Shown: piece by piece, positions 45,325 to 53,725 of the stretch
How the letters are laid out: the number at the start of each line of letters is the position of its first letter
How positions within the stretch are numbered: position 1 is the first letter of the stretch
Source of the DNA: Myxococcus sp. RHSTA-1-4
GTDB lineage: Bacteria > Myxococcota > Myxococcia > Myxococcales > Myxococcaceae
Assembly (NCBI RefSeq): GCF_020037125.1
Contig: NZ_JAIQDG010000047.1
Span: 24,185-88,184 of the forward strand
Direction: 5' to 3'
Length of the DNA: 64,000 nt
Position numbers and translations under genes: made by a program
The notes under the pieces: generated by a model
Seen by the model: the letters and a program-made list of their open reading frames with translations, nothing else
What the model was told of the DNA's origin: nothing
The model's database searches: none

Positions 45325-45960
45325 ATGACACCTCTCGCGAAACACTTCCGCCGGGGCATGGGCCGCCCCGCTCCCGCGACCGAGAACGCCATCCGCTTCG
45401 ACGAGCCGGGCGTGAGCCTCTTCTGGGAGACCGTGGCGCCCGAGCTGGGCGCGGGCTGGTTCCTGGACCGCTTCGTCTACCTGTTCGGGCCCGGGCTGGA
45501 GCGGCTTCAGCGCTGCATCCAGGCGTGGTCCTTCCTCGTGCCTCCCGGACACCCGGACCGGAGGGTGCTCGGGTACAACATCCACGGCGCCATCCTCGTG
45601 CTGGAGAATGGCAACACCCCGCTGCCGAAGGTGCTCGTCCTGGAGCCGTACCGCGTGGCGTACTGGACGCACGAGTTCCTCGGCTTCGAGAACCTGCTCG
45701 CGAGGTGGCTGCCGGACCGGGAGCTGCCGTACTTCCTCGACACCGGGGTCTACGAGGCGTGGCGCCAGTCCACGGGGGAGTACCTGGGCGAGGACATGAT
45801 TCTGGCGCCAAAGCTGCCGGAGGACCTGGGCGGCACACGGACGCTGGAGAACTTCCAGGTGGAGAACCTCTTCGAGTACTACGAGCGCACCGGCAGGAAG
45901 TACGCGAAGGTGGCGGCGGAGCCCGGTCCCCCGAAGAAGCCTCGAGGGCGGAAGCGATGA
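45325..45960 (+). CDS. Tdi1-like (GAD-like/DUF1851) immunity protein
   Basis: This 211-residue protein resembles immunity proteins of Ntox15 toxins. Its C-terminal part PKLPEDLGGTRTLENFQVEN with LFEYYERTGRKY parallels the PLFLGG...vENL..D...YW pattern of DUF1851. The central IHGAILVLENG and the tryptophan-rich WFLDRFVYLFGPGLERLQ also fit. It would neutralise the upstream DNase in the cytoplasm. The position directly behind the toxin gene is as expected. The match was made by eye, so family assignment is moderately sure, but the toxin-antitoxin pairing is well supported by context. Confidence 0.7.
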   Translation: MTPLAKHFRRGMGRPAPATENAIRFDEPGVSLFWETVAPELGAGWFLDRFVYLFGPGLERLQRCIQAWSFLVPPGHPDRRVLGYNIHGAILVLENGNTPLPKVLVLEPYRVAYWTHEFLGFENLLARWLPDRELPYFLDTGVYEAWRQSTGEYLGEDMILAPKLPEDLGGTRTLENFQVENLFEYYERTGRKYAKVAAEPGPPKKPRGRKR

Positions 45961-46436
45961 AGCCCCGCCCCCGCCTTCCCAGCTACCTGCGCGGGCTGCC
46001 CTTCCACCTGGTGCCGCGCGCTCCTGCCTCGGACGAGCGCGCGAGACGGGTGGCCGCCGCGCGCGCGGGGGATGCCCAGGCGGCGCTGGAGGCCGCGTCC
46101 ATGTTGTTCGCCGGTGAAGGCGGGCCGGTGGATGTGCCGCTCGCGACGGAGCTGCTGAGCGCCGCCGCGGAGCGCGGCTCGGTGGAGGCCACGCTGATGC
46201 TGGGTGGCATGTTGTGGAGCCTCGACGGGCACGAGCGCGAGGGCGTGAAGTGGCTGCGGGAGGCCGCCCGGCTCGGCGCCGCCGAGGCCGTCTACGTCCT
46301 GGGCATGGCGTGCGCGCGCGGCCGGGGCATGCCTCGCGACGTCACGCTCGCGCGCAGCCTCCTGGAGCACGCGGCCCAATCCGGCATCGAGGCGGCACGG
46401 GTCGAATTGGACCGCCTCCCCGGCAACACGGCCTGA
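45957..46436 (+). CDS. Sel1-like repeat protein
   Basis: This 159-residue protein starts at an ATG overlapping the immunity stop (ATGA). From about residue 40 it shows Sel1-type repeats: AARAGDAQAALEAASMLFAG, AAERGSVEATLMLGGMLWS and AARLGAAEAVYVLGMACARG. Sel1 solenoids bind proteins and often occur next to secreted effectors. As the fourth gene of the AAA+/toxin operon it may be an adaptor, a chaperone or a second immunity factor. It has no signal peptide, so it is cytoplasmic. Confidence 0.8.
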   Translation: MKPRPRLPSYLRGLPFHLVPRAPASDERARRVAAARAGDAQAALEAASMLFAGEGGPVDVPLATELLSAAAERGSVEATLMLGGMLWSLDGHEREGVKWLREAARLGAAEAVYVLGMACARGRGMPRDVTLARSLLEHAAQSGIEAARVELDRLPGNTA

Positions 46437-46483
46437 GCGGGCAGCGCAGCCCGAATCCGGCCCTCGCTCCGTAACAGATTCAA

Positions 46484-46508
46484 GAAATGACGCGCAGCGC
46501 GTTATTTC
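46484..46508. promoter_or_regulatory. 25-bp palindrome, possible operator or attenuator
   Basis: GAAATGACGCGC at 46484-46495 pairs with GCGCGTTATTTC at 46497-46508 around a single A, with one G-T mismatch. It lies between the Sel1 gene and a lipoprotein gene, about 25 bp before the latter's start and just before its ribosome site. The AT-rich ends stand out in this GC-rich DNA. It could bind a dimeric repressor or terminate the upstream operon, though the loop of one base is too short for an RNA hairpin of that exact form. Confidence 0.45.
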
Positions 46509-46533
46509 GGACATTCTTCCAAGGAGCGTCGTG

Positions 46534-47481
46534 ATGAGGGGGAGTTCTCGCTGGGGTCGTCGTGTGTCCCTGATGCTGCTCGTGCTGGCGGCCACCGCCT
46601 GTGGCTCGGGGGAGACGGAGGAGAAGCCCGATGACATCAATCCGGACCCCATCCCGGACCCGGTGTCCAACTACCGCCTGGACCCGGCGCCCACCCGCAC
46701 GAAGCCCGGTGAGTACACGTGCAATGGCTGCCCGGACACCGACATCGCGTCCTTCGAGCTCAGCGCGGGCGACGTGACGCAGAACACGTTCGACGGGACG
46801 GTGCGCAACGCCCAGGGCAACGGCACCTTCTTCGTCGGCGGCGCCAACGGACAGGAGCTCGTGGGCACCATCGAGACGGACCCGGACACGGGCGAGTTCA
46901 GCTTCAACGCGCCGCTGTTCTGCGGCGAGCAGCTCGTGAAGTGCGTGTGGTCCAACGCGTCGGGCACCTACGTGCTCGTCACCCGCGTCTTCACCACCAA
47001 CTGCGTCACCCCGGACATCCGCGCAACCCTCTCCTGGGACGACGAGGGCTACGACTGGGAGCTGCACCTCATCAAGCCGGGCGGGCGCATCAACGACGAC
47101 GTCACGGACTGCACGTGGACGACGTGCGTGGGCCAGGGACCGGACTGGGGCGTGCCGGACGACCTGTCCGATGACCCGAAGAAGGACGTGGACGACACCG
47201 ACACCTTCGGCCCGGAGAACATCTTCCTCAGCAAGCCGGAGAACGGCACCTACCACGTCTACGTCGAGCACTGGGGCTCCGGCGGCAGCCCGACCTCGGA
47301 CGGACAGCTCGTGCTCAACGTGGCCGGGAAGGTGACGATCATCGACATCCAGGACCTGCCCTCGCACTATGTCTGGAAGGCCGCGACCATCACCTGGCCG
47401 GAGGGCGTGGTGACGCCGTTCACGGAGAAGGTGGACTGCTCCGGCGACTGGGTGAACGGCTGCCGGGCCGCGATGCCGTAA
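46534..47481 (+). CDS. hypothetical lipoprotein
   Basis: This 315-residue protein has a lipoprotein signal, LMLLVLAATAC, with the Cys near residue 23, followed by an acidic, proline-rich spacer. The C-terminal half (LSWDDEGYDWELHLIKPGG, GTYHVYVEHWGSGG) resembles beta-sandwich domains of secreted myxobacterial proteins. ATG 46534 follows AAGGAG at a normal distance; a GTG one codon earlier is possible. It sits behind a 25-bp palindrome and converges on the GH15-type gene. Function unknown. Confidence 0.75.
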   Translation: MRGSSRWGRRVSLMLLVLAATACGSGETEEKPDDINPDPIPDPVSNYRLDPAPTRTKPGEYTCNGCPDTDIASFELSAGDVTQNTFDGTVRNAQGNGTFFVGGANGQELVGTIETDPDTGEFSFNAPLFCGEQLVKCVWSNASGTYVLVTRVFTTNCVTPDIRATLSWDDEGYDWELHLIKPGGRINDDVTDCTWTTCVGQGPDWGVPDDLSDDPKKDVDDTDTFGPENIFLSKPENGTYHVYVEHWGSGGSPTSDGQLVLNVAGKVTIIDIQDLPSHYVWKAATITWPEGVVTPFTEKVDCSGDWVNGCRAAMP

Positions 47482-47497
47482 CGAAGCAGCTCCGGGA

Positions 47498-47528
47498 GCC
47501 CGCGCGCGGAGTCCACCGGCGCGCGGGC
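47498..47528. terminator. possible bidirectional transcription terminator
   Basis: A ten-base-pair GC stem, GCCCGCGCGC with GCGCGCGGGC, and an 11-base loop lie between two convergent genes, 17 bp after the lipoprotein stop and 12 bp before the stop of the opposite gene. There is no U-tract, which is common in high-GC genomes. Confidence 0.5.
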
Positions 47529-47539
47529 CCTCGAGCCAC

Positions 47540-50134
47540 TCAGGCCCCGCGACGGCGCAGGGCCAGGGCGAGCCCGGCGAACGCGGCCAGCAGCCACAGG
47601 GCCATGGCGCCGGAGCCCGTGGCATTGCAGCCGCCACCGCCCACGTCACCGTTGCCGTGCACCGTGCCCGCGTCCGGCGGCACCCAGGGGTCCTCGCCGG
47701 GGTTTTCGGTGCCCGCGTCCGCGTCCCCGGTGCCCGCGTCCGGCGTCTTCACCAGCGTGCTCTCGTCGAAGTACGCGCCGCACGCCGGGTCCTCCGTCCC
47801 GTCCGCCCGGTGCGCCAGCGCCAGCGCGTACGCGCCCGCGCCGAAGCCCACCATGGGGGCGTTGAACTTGTAGGCGCCGGTCGACTCGTCGTACGTCTCC
47901 GCCACCGCCAGGTAGTTCTTCAGCGACTGGTCCTTCACCCAGCCCAGCACCCGGTCCGCGCGCTCCGTGTCGCCGGCCATCCGCTTCGCCATCGCGCCGC
48001 GCAGGCTGACGATGACCCACTCGGCGCTGTCGTACTCGCTGCCCCAGGGGCTCACGTCCGAGCCGCCCGGGTGGTCATAGCGGTCGTCGTTGCGCTGCCA
48101 GCCCGCGCCGGCCGGCGAGGACAGGCGCAGGTCGAAGCCGCGGAAGGTGGCCTGGGCAATCTTCCCCCGCGGGTCGAACAGCCCGAAGGCGAACGCGTCG
48201 AACACCGCCGCGTCGTAGTAGCCCCGGCCCGCGCGCAGCTCCTCCAGGTTGGAGGCCAGCACGTAGTTGGAGTCCGTCAGCTTCTCCGCGATGGCCCGGC
48301 GGAGGGACTCGCCCGCGTTGCGGTAGCGCAGCGCCCGGTCCGCGTCGCCCTTGCGCTCGGCCAGCACCGCCGCGTCACACAGGCCGCGCGCCGCCGTGAG
48401 GCTGGTGTACGCCCACGCGCGCTGCCGCCCGTTCCAGTGCGTCTCCCAGATGGACGAGTCCGGGCGGATGAGCCCCGTCGCCGGGTCGATGAGCGCCACC
48501 AGCGCGTCCGCCACCTTCGTCGACACCGTGCCCCAGTGCTGGTCCACCAGCGTCAGGTCCCCCGTGGTGCGCTCGTAGTGCCGCAGCGACCAGAGGAAGA
48601 GGCCGAAGCCGTCGAACTCGAGGTTGGGGCCCGACTCGTTGTAGTCCGTCTCCTCCACGCCGAAGCCGTGGTAGCGCGTGAGGGTGATGACGTACGGGGG
48701 CATGTTGTACGGCTGCAGCTCGCGGAAGTCGCGGAACCGGCCGCTGTCCGCGTTGAGGTAGTAGGCGAGCGCGTCGCGCGCGTCGCTCCGCATGCCCAGC
48801 GTCGTCATGGCCGCCGCGGCGTACGCGCCGTCGCGAATCCACGCGTAGGTCCACTGTCCCGGCGGCAGGCTGGCCAGCACCGCGCCCTTGCCCGCGTGCC
48901 GCACCGTGGCCGGCAGCGTCACCGGCGCGCCGCTGGTGCCCTTGAAGCGCGTGCGGCGCACCTCGCCGTCCTTCGTCAGCCACTCGCGCAGGAAGGCCTC
49001 GTCCTCACGCACCTGCGCCATGTGCAGCACCACCGCCGAGTGGCGCACCAGCGTCTCCTCGTCCTCCGCCACGCCCGCCGGCACCTTCACCGTGTCCGTC
49101 TGGAAGGCCGCCCAGCGCGCCACCTCGGCGTCCACCAGCGCCTGCGCGCCGGACGCACCCGCGTAGTCCGCCAGCCACTGCCGCACCGTGGCGCCCGCCT
49201 CGGGGTTGCCGTGGTGCGCGAAGACCACGCCCACCCAGCGCTCCGCGCCCGCCGCGAGGTCTCCCAGGTTGAACTGGTACGCCGTGGCCCAGCCCGTGCC
49301 CGCCGAGGGCTGCGCCGTGAAGTCCTGCAGGTCCTGCCCGCCGCCGTTGTTCACCACGTTGAAGCCGTTCTGCGAGCCCGTGGCCGACGACTGCCACGCC
49401 GCCCGCCGCGCCACCGTGCCCAGCGGCCGGCTGGCCAGCACGCCCGCGAAGCCCTTCTCCGAGAAGACGTTGCCGCTCAGCTCCACCGTCTCGCCGTTCT
49501 CCTCCAGCTCCGCCATGACGCCCGGCCGGCCGAAGCCCAGGTGGAAGTTGTGCAGCGAGAAGGCGCTCACCCCGGTGACGGCCGCGGTGCCGGTGTTGCG
49601 CACGCGCAGCGCCATGACGAAGGCGGCGTGCGGCAGCGCCCGGGGCGCGAAGACGAACGTCGTCGCCTCCAGGTCACCCACCTTCTGCACCATCGTGGCC
49701 ACGCCCGTGCCGCCCGTCTTCTGCGGCGCCCAGCGCCAGTAGCCGCTGGCCTCCAGGTTCACGTCCTGCGTGCTCAACCAGCGCTGCGTGCCGCCCGAGC
49801 GCAGGCCGAAGAACGCGTCGAAGAGCAAATCCCGAGAGTGCACCACCTGGGGCTGGCCCCCCGCGAAGACGTCGGCGCCCGCCAGGTCGATGACGGGCTC
49901 CTCGGTGGCGAAGAGGTGCTCGCGGAAGTGCGTCACCTTCTTCTGCTCCAGGTCCAGCATCACCGCGCCGTGCCCGTTGGACGAGGGCAGGCGCAGGAAG
50001 GTGCGCTGGACGGGGACCTCGGCGCGCGCCTCAGGCGCCACGCCACACAGCAGGGTGAGGAGGAGGAGCGCCGCGCGCGGCACGCCCGGGAGCGCCCGCC
50101 CGGAGCGCCGGGACTTGCTGGGAAGGAGTTGCAT
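47540..50134 (-). CDS. secreted GH15-type glycoside hydrolase with MYXO-CTERM tail
   Basis: This 864-residue protein has a signal peptide (AALLLLTLLCGVAPEARA), an N-terminal beta-sandwich, and an alpha/alpha barrel from about residue 370. It shows WIRDGAYAAAAMTTLG, LEFDGFGLFLWSL and DSSIWETHWNGRQRAW, matching glucoamylase-like (GH15) enzymes that release sugar from glucans or related polymers. The end has Asp/Thr/Pro-rich repeats (TPDAGTGDADAG), then CNATGSGAMALWLLAAFAG and an Arg tail, the MYXO-CTERM signal for surface anchoring. ATG 50134 matches the signal peptide; 24 codons upstream are also open. Substrate not determined. Confidence 0.8.
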   Translation of the reverse strand: MQLLPSKSRRSGRALPGVPRAALLLLTLLCGVAPEARAEVPVQRTFLRLPSSNGHGAVMLDLEQKKVTHFREHLFATEEPVIDLAGADVFAGGQPQVVHSRDLLFDAFFGLRSGGTQRWLSTQDVNLEASGYWRWAPQKTGGTGVATMVQKVGDLEATTFVFAPRALPHAAFVMALRVRNTGTAAVTGVSAFSLHNFHLGFGRPGVMAELEENGETVELSGNVFSEKGFAGVLASRPLGTVARRAAWQSSATGSQNGFNVVNNGGGQDLQDFTAQPSAGTGWATAYQFNLGDLAAGAERWVGVVFAHHGNPEAGATVRQWLADYAGASGAQALVDAEVARWAAFQTDTVKVPAGVAEDEETLVRHSAVVLHMAQVREDEAFLREWLTKDGEVRRTRFKGTSGAPVTLPATVRHAGKGAVLASLPPGQWTYAWIRDGAYAAAAMTTLGMRSDARDALAYYLNADSGRFRDFRELQPYNMPPYVITLTRYHGFGVEETDYNESGPNLEFDGFGLFLWSLRHYERTTGDLTLVDQHWGTVSTKVADALVALIDPATGLIRPDSSIWETHWNGRQRAWAYTSLTAARGLCDAAVLAERKGDADRALRYRNAGESLRRAIAEKLTDSNYVLASNLEELRAGRGYYDAAVFDAFAFGLFDPRGKIAQATFRGFDLRLSSPAGAGWQRNDDRYDHPGGSDVSPWGSEYDSAEWVIVSLRGAMAKRMAGDTERADRVLGWVKDQSLKNYLAVAETYDESTGAYKFNAPMVGFGAGAYALALAHRADGTEDPACGAYFDESTLVKTPDAGTGDADAGTENPGEDPWVPPDAGTVHGNGDVGGGGCNATGSGAMALWLLAAFAGLALALRRRGA

Positions 50135-50439
50135 GCGGCGGATTCTGGAGTGCTTTTGGCCCCAGGGCCAACGGGCATGCCGCGAAGGCCAAGGCGCCCC
50201 TGACACGGGGCGGCATGGACCCCGCCCTCCCTCCGCGAGCCCCTCCCGGGAGCGTGGCCTGGGTCCGAGGCTTGAGGTCAGATATTGCCAGGATATCCAG
50301 TAGTTATTGGCCTGCTGGATGCGCTGGGAGTGTGGGTGGGACGCGCGCCCGGAGTCCCGAGGAGACAGTCAGGTGGACCCGGCCAGCCCGCTGGACGGCC
50401 TGCTGCCACCATTCGGTACTTCGAGTAGCCTTTTCCTGC

Positions 50440-51357
50440 ATGGCCGTCCCTGACTATCAGTCGTTGATGCTGCCCATCCTGCTCCGCATCCAGGATGGAC
50501 AACCCCACGAAGTCCGCGACGTGCGAGAGGAAGTCGCTCAAGCCTTGAAGCTGACTGAAGCCGACCGCGCGGAGCTTCTTCCCAGCGGGGCGCAGCCCGT
50601 CTTCGACAATAGAGTCGGCTGGGCGAAGACCTACCTCGAGAAAGCAGGGCTGCTGAAGACGCTCAAGCGGGGCGTCTACCAGATTACCGAGCGCGGTCAG
50701 CAGGTGCTCGCATCCAAGCCCAAGACCATCAACACCACCATGCTGGCCGAGTTCGCTGAGTTCCGGGACTTCGTGGGGCGGCCCGCTGAAGAAGCGCTGG
50801 ACTCATCCGAGCAGAGGCCCCTGGCTGCATCTGGCGGGATTACTCCCGAGGAAGCGCTGGAGACGGCCTATCGAGACCTGCGGAAGAAGACCGAGGCGGA
50901 GCTGCTCAACGCGGTCTTGCAGGCGTCACCCCGCTTCTTCGAGCGGCTCGTCGTCGAGCTTCTCGTCAAGATGGGCTACGGCGGCTCCCTGGAAGACGCG
51001 GGCAAGGCGCTTGGCCGCAGTCATGATGGAGGCGTGGACGGCATCATCAAGGAGGACCACCTGGGGCTCGACGTCATCTACGTGCAGGCCAAGCGGTGGC
51101 AGAACACCGTCGGCCGGCCTGAGATCCAAGCGTTCGCGGGAAGCCTCGAAGGGGAGCGCGCGCGAAAGGGCGTCTTCATCACTTCCTCCACCTTCTCCAA
51201 GGAGGCCCGTCAGTACGTTTCTCGCATCGAGAAGAAGATCGTCCTCATTGATGGCGCCCAGTTGGCTTCCCTGATGTTCGACTTCGGCATTGGAGTGAAT
51301 GCCGTCAGCGCGTACGAGGTGAAGCGCGTTGACTCGGATTTCTTCTCGGAGGAATAG
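50440..51357 (+). CDS. mrr: Mrr-family restriction endonuclease
   Basis: This 305-residue protein is close to the length of E. coli Mrr. It has an N-terminal winged helix (LLKTLKRGVYQITERGQQVL) and a C-terminal nuclease domain with GGVDGIIKED, Asp211 and Gln216-Ala-Lys218 (DVIYVQAKRW) as the D-(Q)xK active site. Mrr cuts methylated DNA as a defence against foreign DNA. ATG 50440 follows no strong ribosome site, but the N terminus aligns with the family (VPDYQSLMLPILL). GC content is lower than in neighbouring genes, which fits transfer. It stands alone, with a small coding fragment downstream. Confidence 0.9.
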   Translation: MAVPDYQSLMLPILLRIQDGQPHEVRDVREEVAQALKLTEADRAELLPSGAQPVFDNRVGWAKTYLEKAGLLKTLKRGVYQITERGQQVLASKPKTINTTMLAEFAEFRDFVGRPAEEALDSSEQRPLAASGGITPEEALETAYRDLRKKTEAELLNAVLQASPRFFERLVVELLVKMGYGGSLEDAGKALGRSHDGGVDGIIKEDHLGLDVIYVQAKRWQNTVGRPEIQAFAGSLEGERARKGVFITSSTFSKEARQYVSRIEKKIVLIDGAQLASLMFDFGIGVNAVSAYEVKRVDSDFFSEE

Positions 51358-51371
51358 GGTGGAGAGGAGCC

Positions 51372-51557
51372 ATACCGCTGGATGACACAGGTTCGCGCCC
51401 GGTGGCCCAGCTCGCCAGCGTGCATGGGAAGACGCAACGCGGCGAGAAAACGGAGCAGCTGCTCGGGCTCAACCGCACCGACCTCCGCGCCTACCGGTCC
51501 AAGCAACTGAAGAAGCTCTGGTTCATCGCCCAGCGCGCCTCCGTGCCCGCCCCCTGA
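51372..51557 (+). pseudogene. small coding fragment after mrr
   Basis: One frame from about 51372 to the TGA at 51555 encodes a protein-like tail of about 61 residues, with HGKTQRGEKTEQLLGLNRTD and LRAYRSKQLKKLWFIAQR, resembling the C-terminal end of a longer protein. No start codon with a ribosome site precedes it, and the frame overlaps nothing else. It is probably the 3' remnant of a lost gene. The rest of the 413 bp between mrr and the next gene shows nothing recognisable. Confidence 0.35.
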
Positions 51558-51770
51558 GCCCTCCACGCCGAGCTGGGACAACCCTTCGAGACTCCTCGGG
51601 TTTCTCCCGTGCCGCAGCGCGTGGAAGCTGAATTCGCGTTCAGGACGGCCGAGGTCTCTGGCGCCATTTCGCAAGCAATTGGCGCCAGGAAATTACCAAG
51701 GAATGAGACTCATGACGTTCTTTCTTCTGCGCGGCGACCGTTCACCCATCGCCGCGGGCGGAGGAGAAGC

Positions 51771-52295
51771 ATGATCTCGCTCGACTGGCCCATTCAGGTG
51801 TTCTGGAGGCGGGTCGCGATGTACCTGCGCATCCTGCTGACGCAGGTGCTCTACATCGCGCCGCTCTTCTGGTTCATGGAACTGGCCCAGAACGTGGCCT
51901 GGCGCCAGGTGAATGGGGACTGGGGCTGGGTGTTCCCCGAGTCGCCCTACCACTGGTTCTCCTTCGGGAGCCTCATCCTCTGGGCCGGCTGCGTGGCGCT
52001 CCTGTGGAGCCTCCACTTCTTCTGGTTCTACCCGCGCCGCGTGAAGGTGTGGACGCGCCTGGGCATTGGCGCCGTGGTGTGCTGGGCCGGTGAGTGGTTC
52101 GGCGGGTACATGGCCGCCAACGTCTTCGGCCACCCGCTCCAGGTGTGGCCCGGCTCGCCGCTCGTCTACGTCCACTACAGCGCCCTCTTCTTCTGGCTGA
52201 GCAACTGCATCGTCTACCACCTGCTCACCGTCAACGTGGTCGACCTCACGCCCGCCTACGACGCGCCTCCCGACGTCGGCGCCCAGGTGGCCTGA
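51771..52295 (+). CDS. hypothetical integral membrane protein
   Basis: This 174-residue protein has four hydrophobic segments (about residues 18-38, 60-82, 93-118, 135-155), rich in Trp and Phe. ATG 51771 follows GGAGGAGAAG; an open frame upstream lacks such a site. No family motif was recognised. It runs with mrr but is separated by more than 400 bp. Confidence 0.7.
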   Translation: MISLDWPIQVFWRRVAMYLRILLTQVLYIAPLFWFMELAQNVAWRQVNGDWGWVFPESPYHWFSFGSLILWAGCVALLWSLHFFWFYPRRVKVWTRLGIGAVVCWAGEWFGGYMAANVFGHPLQVWPGSPLVYVHYSALFFWLSNCIVYHLLTVNVVDLTPAYDAPPDVGAQVA

Positions 52296-52378
52296 GCCTC
52301 CTGGACAACTGAATCGCGCCCACGGGCCGCTCCGGACTCCCACAGAGTCTGCGGGCGGCCCGCGGTGTTTCCGGGCCC

Positions 52379-52609
52379 GTGGGCGGGAACAGCGAGGTCA
52401 CCTTCGAGCTGAGCCCTCGGGAGCAGGACGTGCTGCTCGTGCTGACGCACCGGTGCCTGGAGCGCAAGCAACTGGCGAACGTGGCCAGCGGCTGGCACAC
52501 GCACCTGGGCATCCTGGAGGACAACCTCCACGGCGTGGAGCCGCGCCCCTTCTGGTCCACGCACGTGCGGATGGAGACGGAGTACACGGCGCGGCTCGCG
52601 GCGGAGTGA
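52379..52609 (+). pseudogene. C-terminal remnant of an AHSA1/SRPBCC-domain protein
   Basis: The 76-codon frame encodes SEVTFELSPREQDVLLVLTH, VASGWHTHLGILEDNLHGVE and PFWSTHVRMETEYTARL, which match the last half of SRPBCC/AHSA1-like domains. The first half of the domain is missing; codons upstream of the GTG at 52379 are open but unrelated. The gene is therefore 5'-truncated, with its other part deleted. It converges on the zinc-ribbon gene. Confidence 0.6.
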
Positions 52610-52628
52610 GCCGGCGGGTGGGCGCCGC

Positions 52629-53635
52629 TCACTTCGCCTCACGCCAGGTGTGGTGGCAGAAGCGGCACTGCTTCGCCAGGGGCGTGCGCGCGGGGCCGCC
52701 GCAGTTCGGGCAGCGGTTGATGATGACGCGGCCCGGGTGCCTCGCAAGCAGCTGTGCTTCCAGGGTCCGGGCGAGCGCCTCCCGGCCCTCGGCCAGCAGC
52801 GCCAGTACCTCGGGGTCGTCCGTGGCCCACTTCTCACCCTCGGGCGTCGGATGCGCCCCACCGTCGCGGCCTTCTGCTCCGACTTCGACAGCAGCGCTCG
52901 GTAGTGCGACAGCAGGTACTCGAGGAGCGGGTCCTCCTGCTCACGCGCCATCAGGCGGAGCTGGGCGTGCCCCAGCGCCTCATCCATGGAATGGCCGCTG
53001 ACGTCTTCCCGGATGATGGCCGCCCGCTGGAAGCGGAGCACCTGCGTGATGATGGTGGAGACGCCCGCCTCCAGCGCGGTGTCCACCTCGCGCAGCGCCT
53101 CGTCGAAGCGGCCGGCTCGTCGCAATACGTCGGCCAGGAAGACCACCTCGGTCCCCTTCCAGTCGGCGTCTCCCGACATCCAGGCGCGCAGCAGCACGCG
53201 GTTGCGCAGCAGCAGGTCCGCGCAGGCGGAGCGGCACTCACGGGCCAGCGCCGCGTTCCCGGCCTCCTCCGCGGCCCAGGCCGCGTTCAGCCGGGAGCCC
53301 ACCGCCCGGACCTCCCGGCGCGCGGCGTCTTCGAGCATGGCGACACAGAGAAACCTGTTGGCGAGCGCCGGGCTGTCCGCCGCGTGGAGGCGCGCCTGGT
53401 ACTCGGCACTTCGCACCACGGCGGGCGAGGAGGGGTGCCCCTCGGCGATGTTGTCGGCGCAGTGGCCGCAGGAGGGGCACTCCTGAATCCACGAGGAGAA
53501 GGCGGCATGGGCGATGTCCGAGGGCCGCCCGTCCAGGCCCGGCGAGCCGAACTCGCTCCGGCTGTAGAGCACGTGCTGCTCGCTCGCGGCGCCACACACC
53601 GAGCACTTGAGCCGCTCCGGAACGATTCGGGTCAT
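52629..53635 (-). pseudogene. zinc-ribbon/helical protein gene with a frameshift
   Basis: The N-terminal part has two CxxC pairs (CSVCGAA and CPSCGHC) and then helical, TPR-like sequence to about residue 250, ending ALLSKSEQKAATVG. There the frame that continues turns into arginine-rich nonsense antisense to the neighbouring remnant. The next frame instead reads HPTPEGEKWATDDPEVLALL and a zinc ribbon CPNCGG...CRFCHHTW to a TGA at 52629-52631. The total of 1007 bp is one base short of a multiple of three, so a single-base deletion near 52860-52875 is likely. Either the gene is broken or the sequence has an error. Confidence 0.65.
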
Positions 53636-53725
53636 GTTGTGAGTCCTTTGAAAGGGAGGGCAACCCTCGCCGCACTCTCCGACGTCGCATGGCGGAAGAG
53701 GCTGACCGCGAGCGTACCGTACAGG

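Noticed and set aside
47657..50203. 848-residue plus-strand frame opposite the GH15-type gene
   Set aside because: Arginine/valine-rich antisense translation with no motif; the minus-strand frame has signal peptide and MYXO-CTERM tail.
50281..50297. GATAT/ATATC inverted repeat upstream of mrr as an operator
   Set aside because: Arms of five bases around a seven-base centre are too short to distinguish from chance, and the site is over 140 bp from the start codon.
52256..53635. 459-residue version of the zinc-ribbon protein
   Set aside because: The last 200 residues are antisense to an AHSA1 remnant and arginine-rich; the proper zinc-ribbon end lies in another frame, so a frameshift is the better reading.
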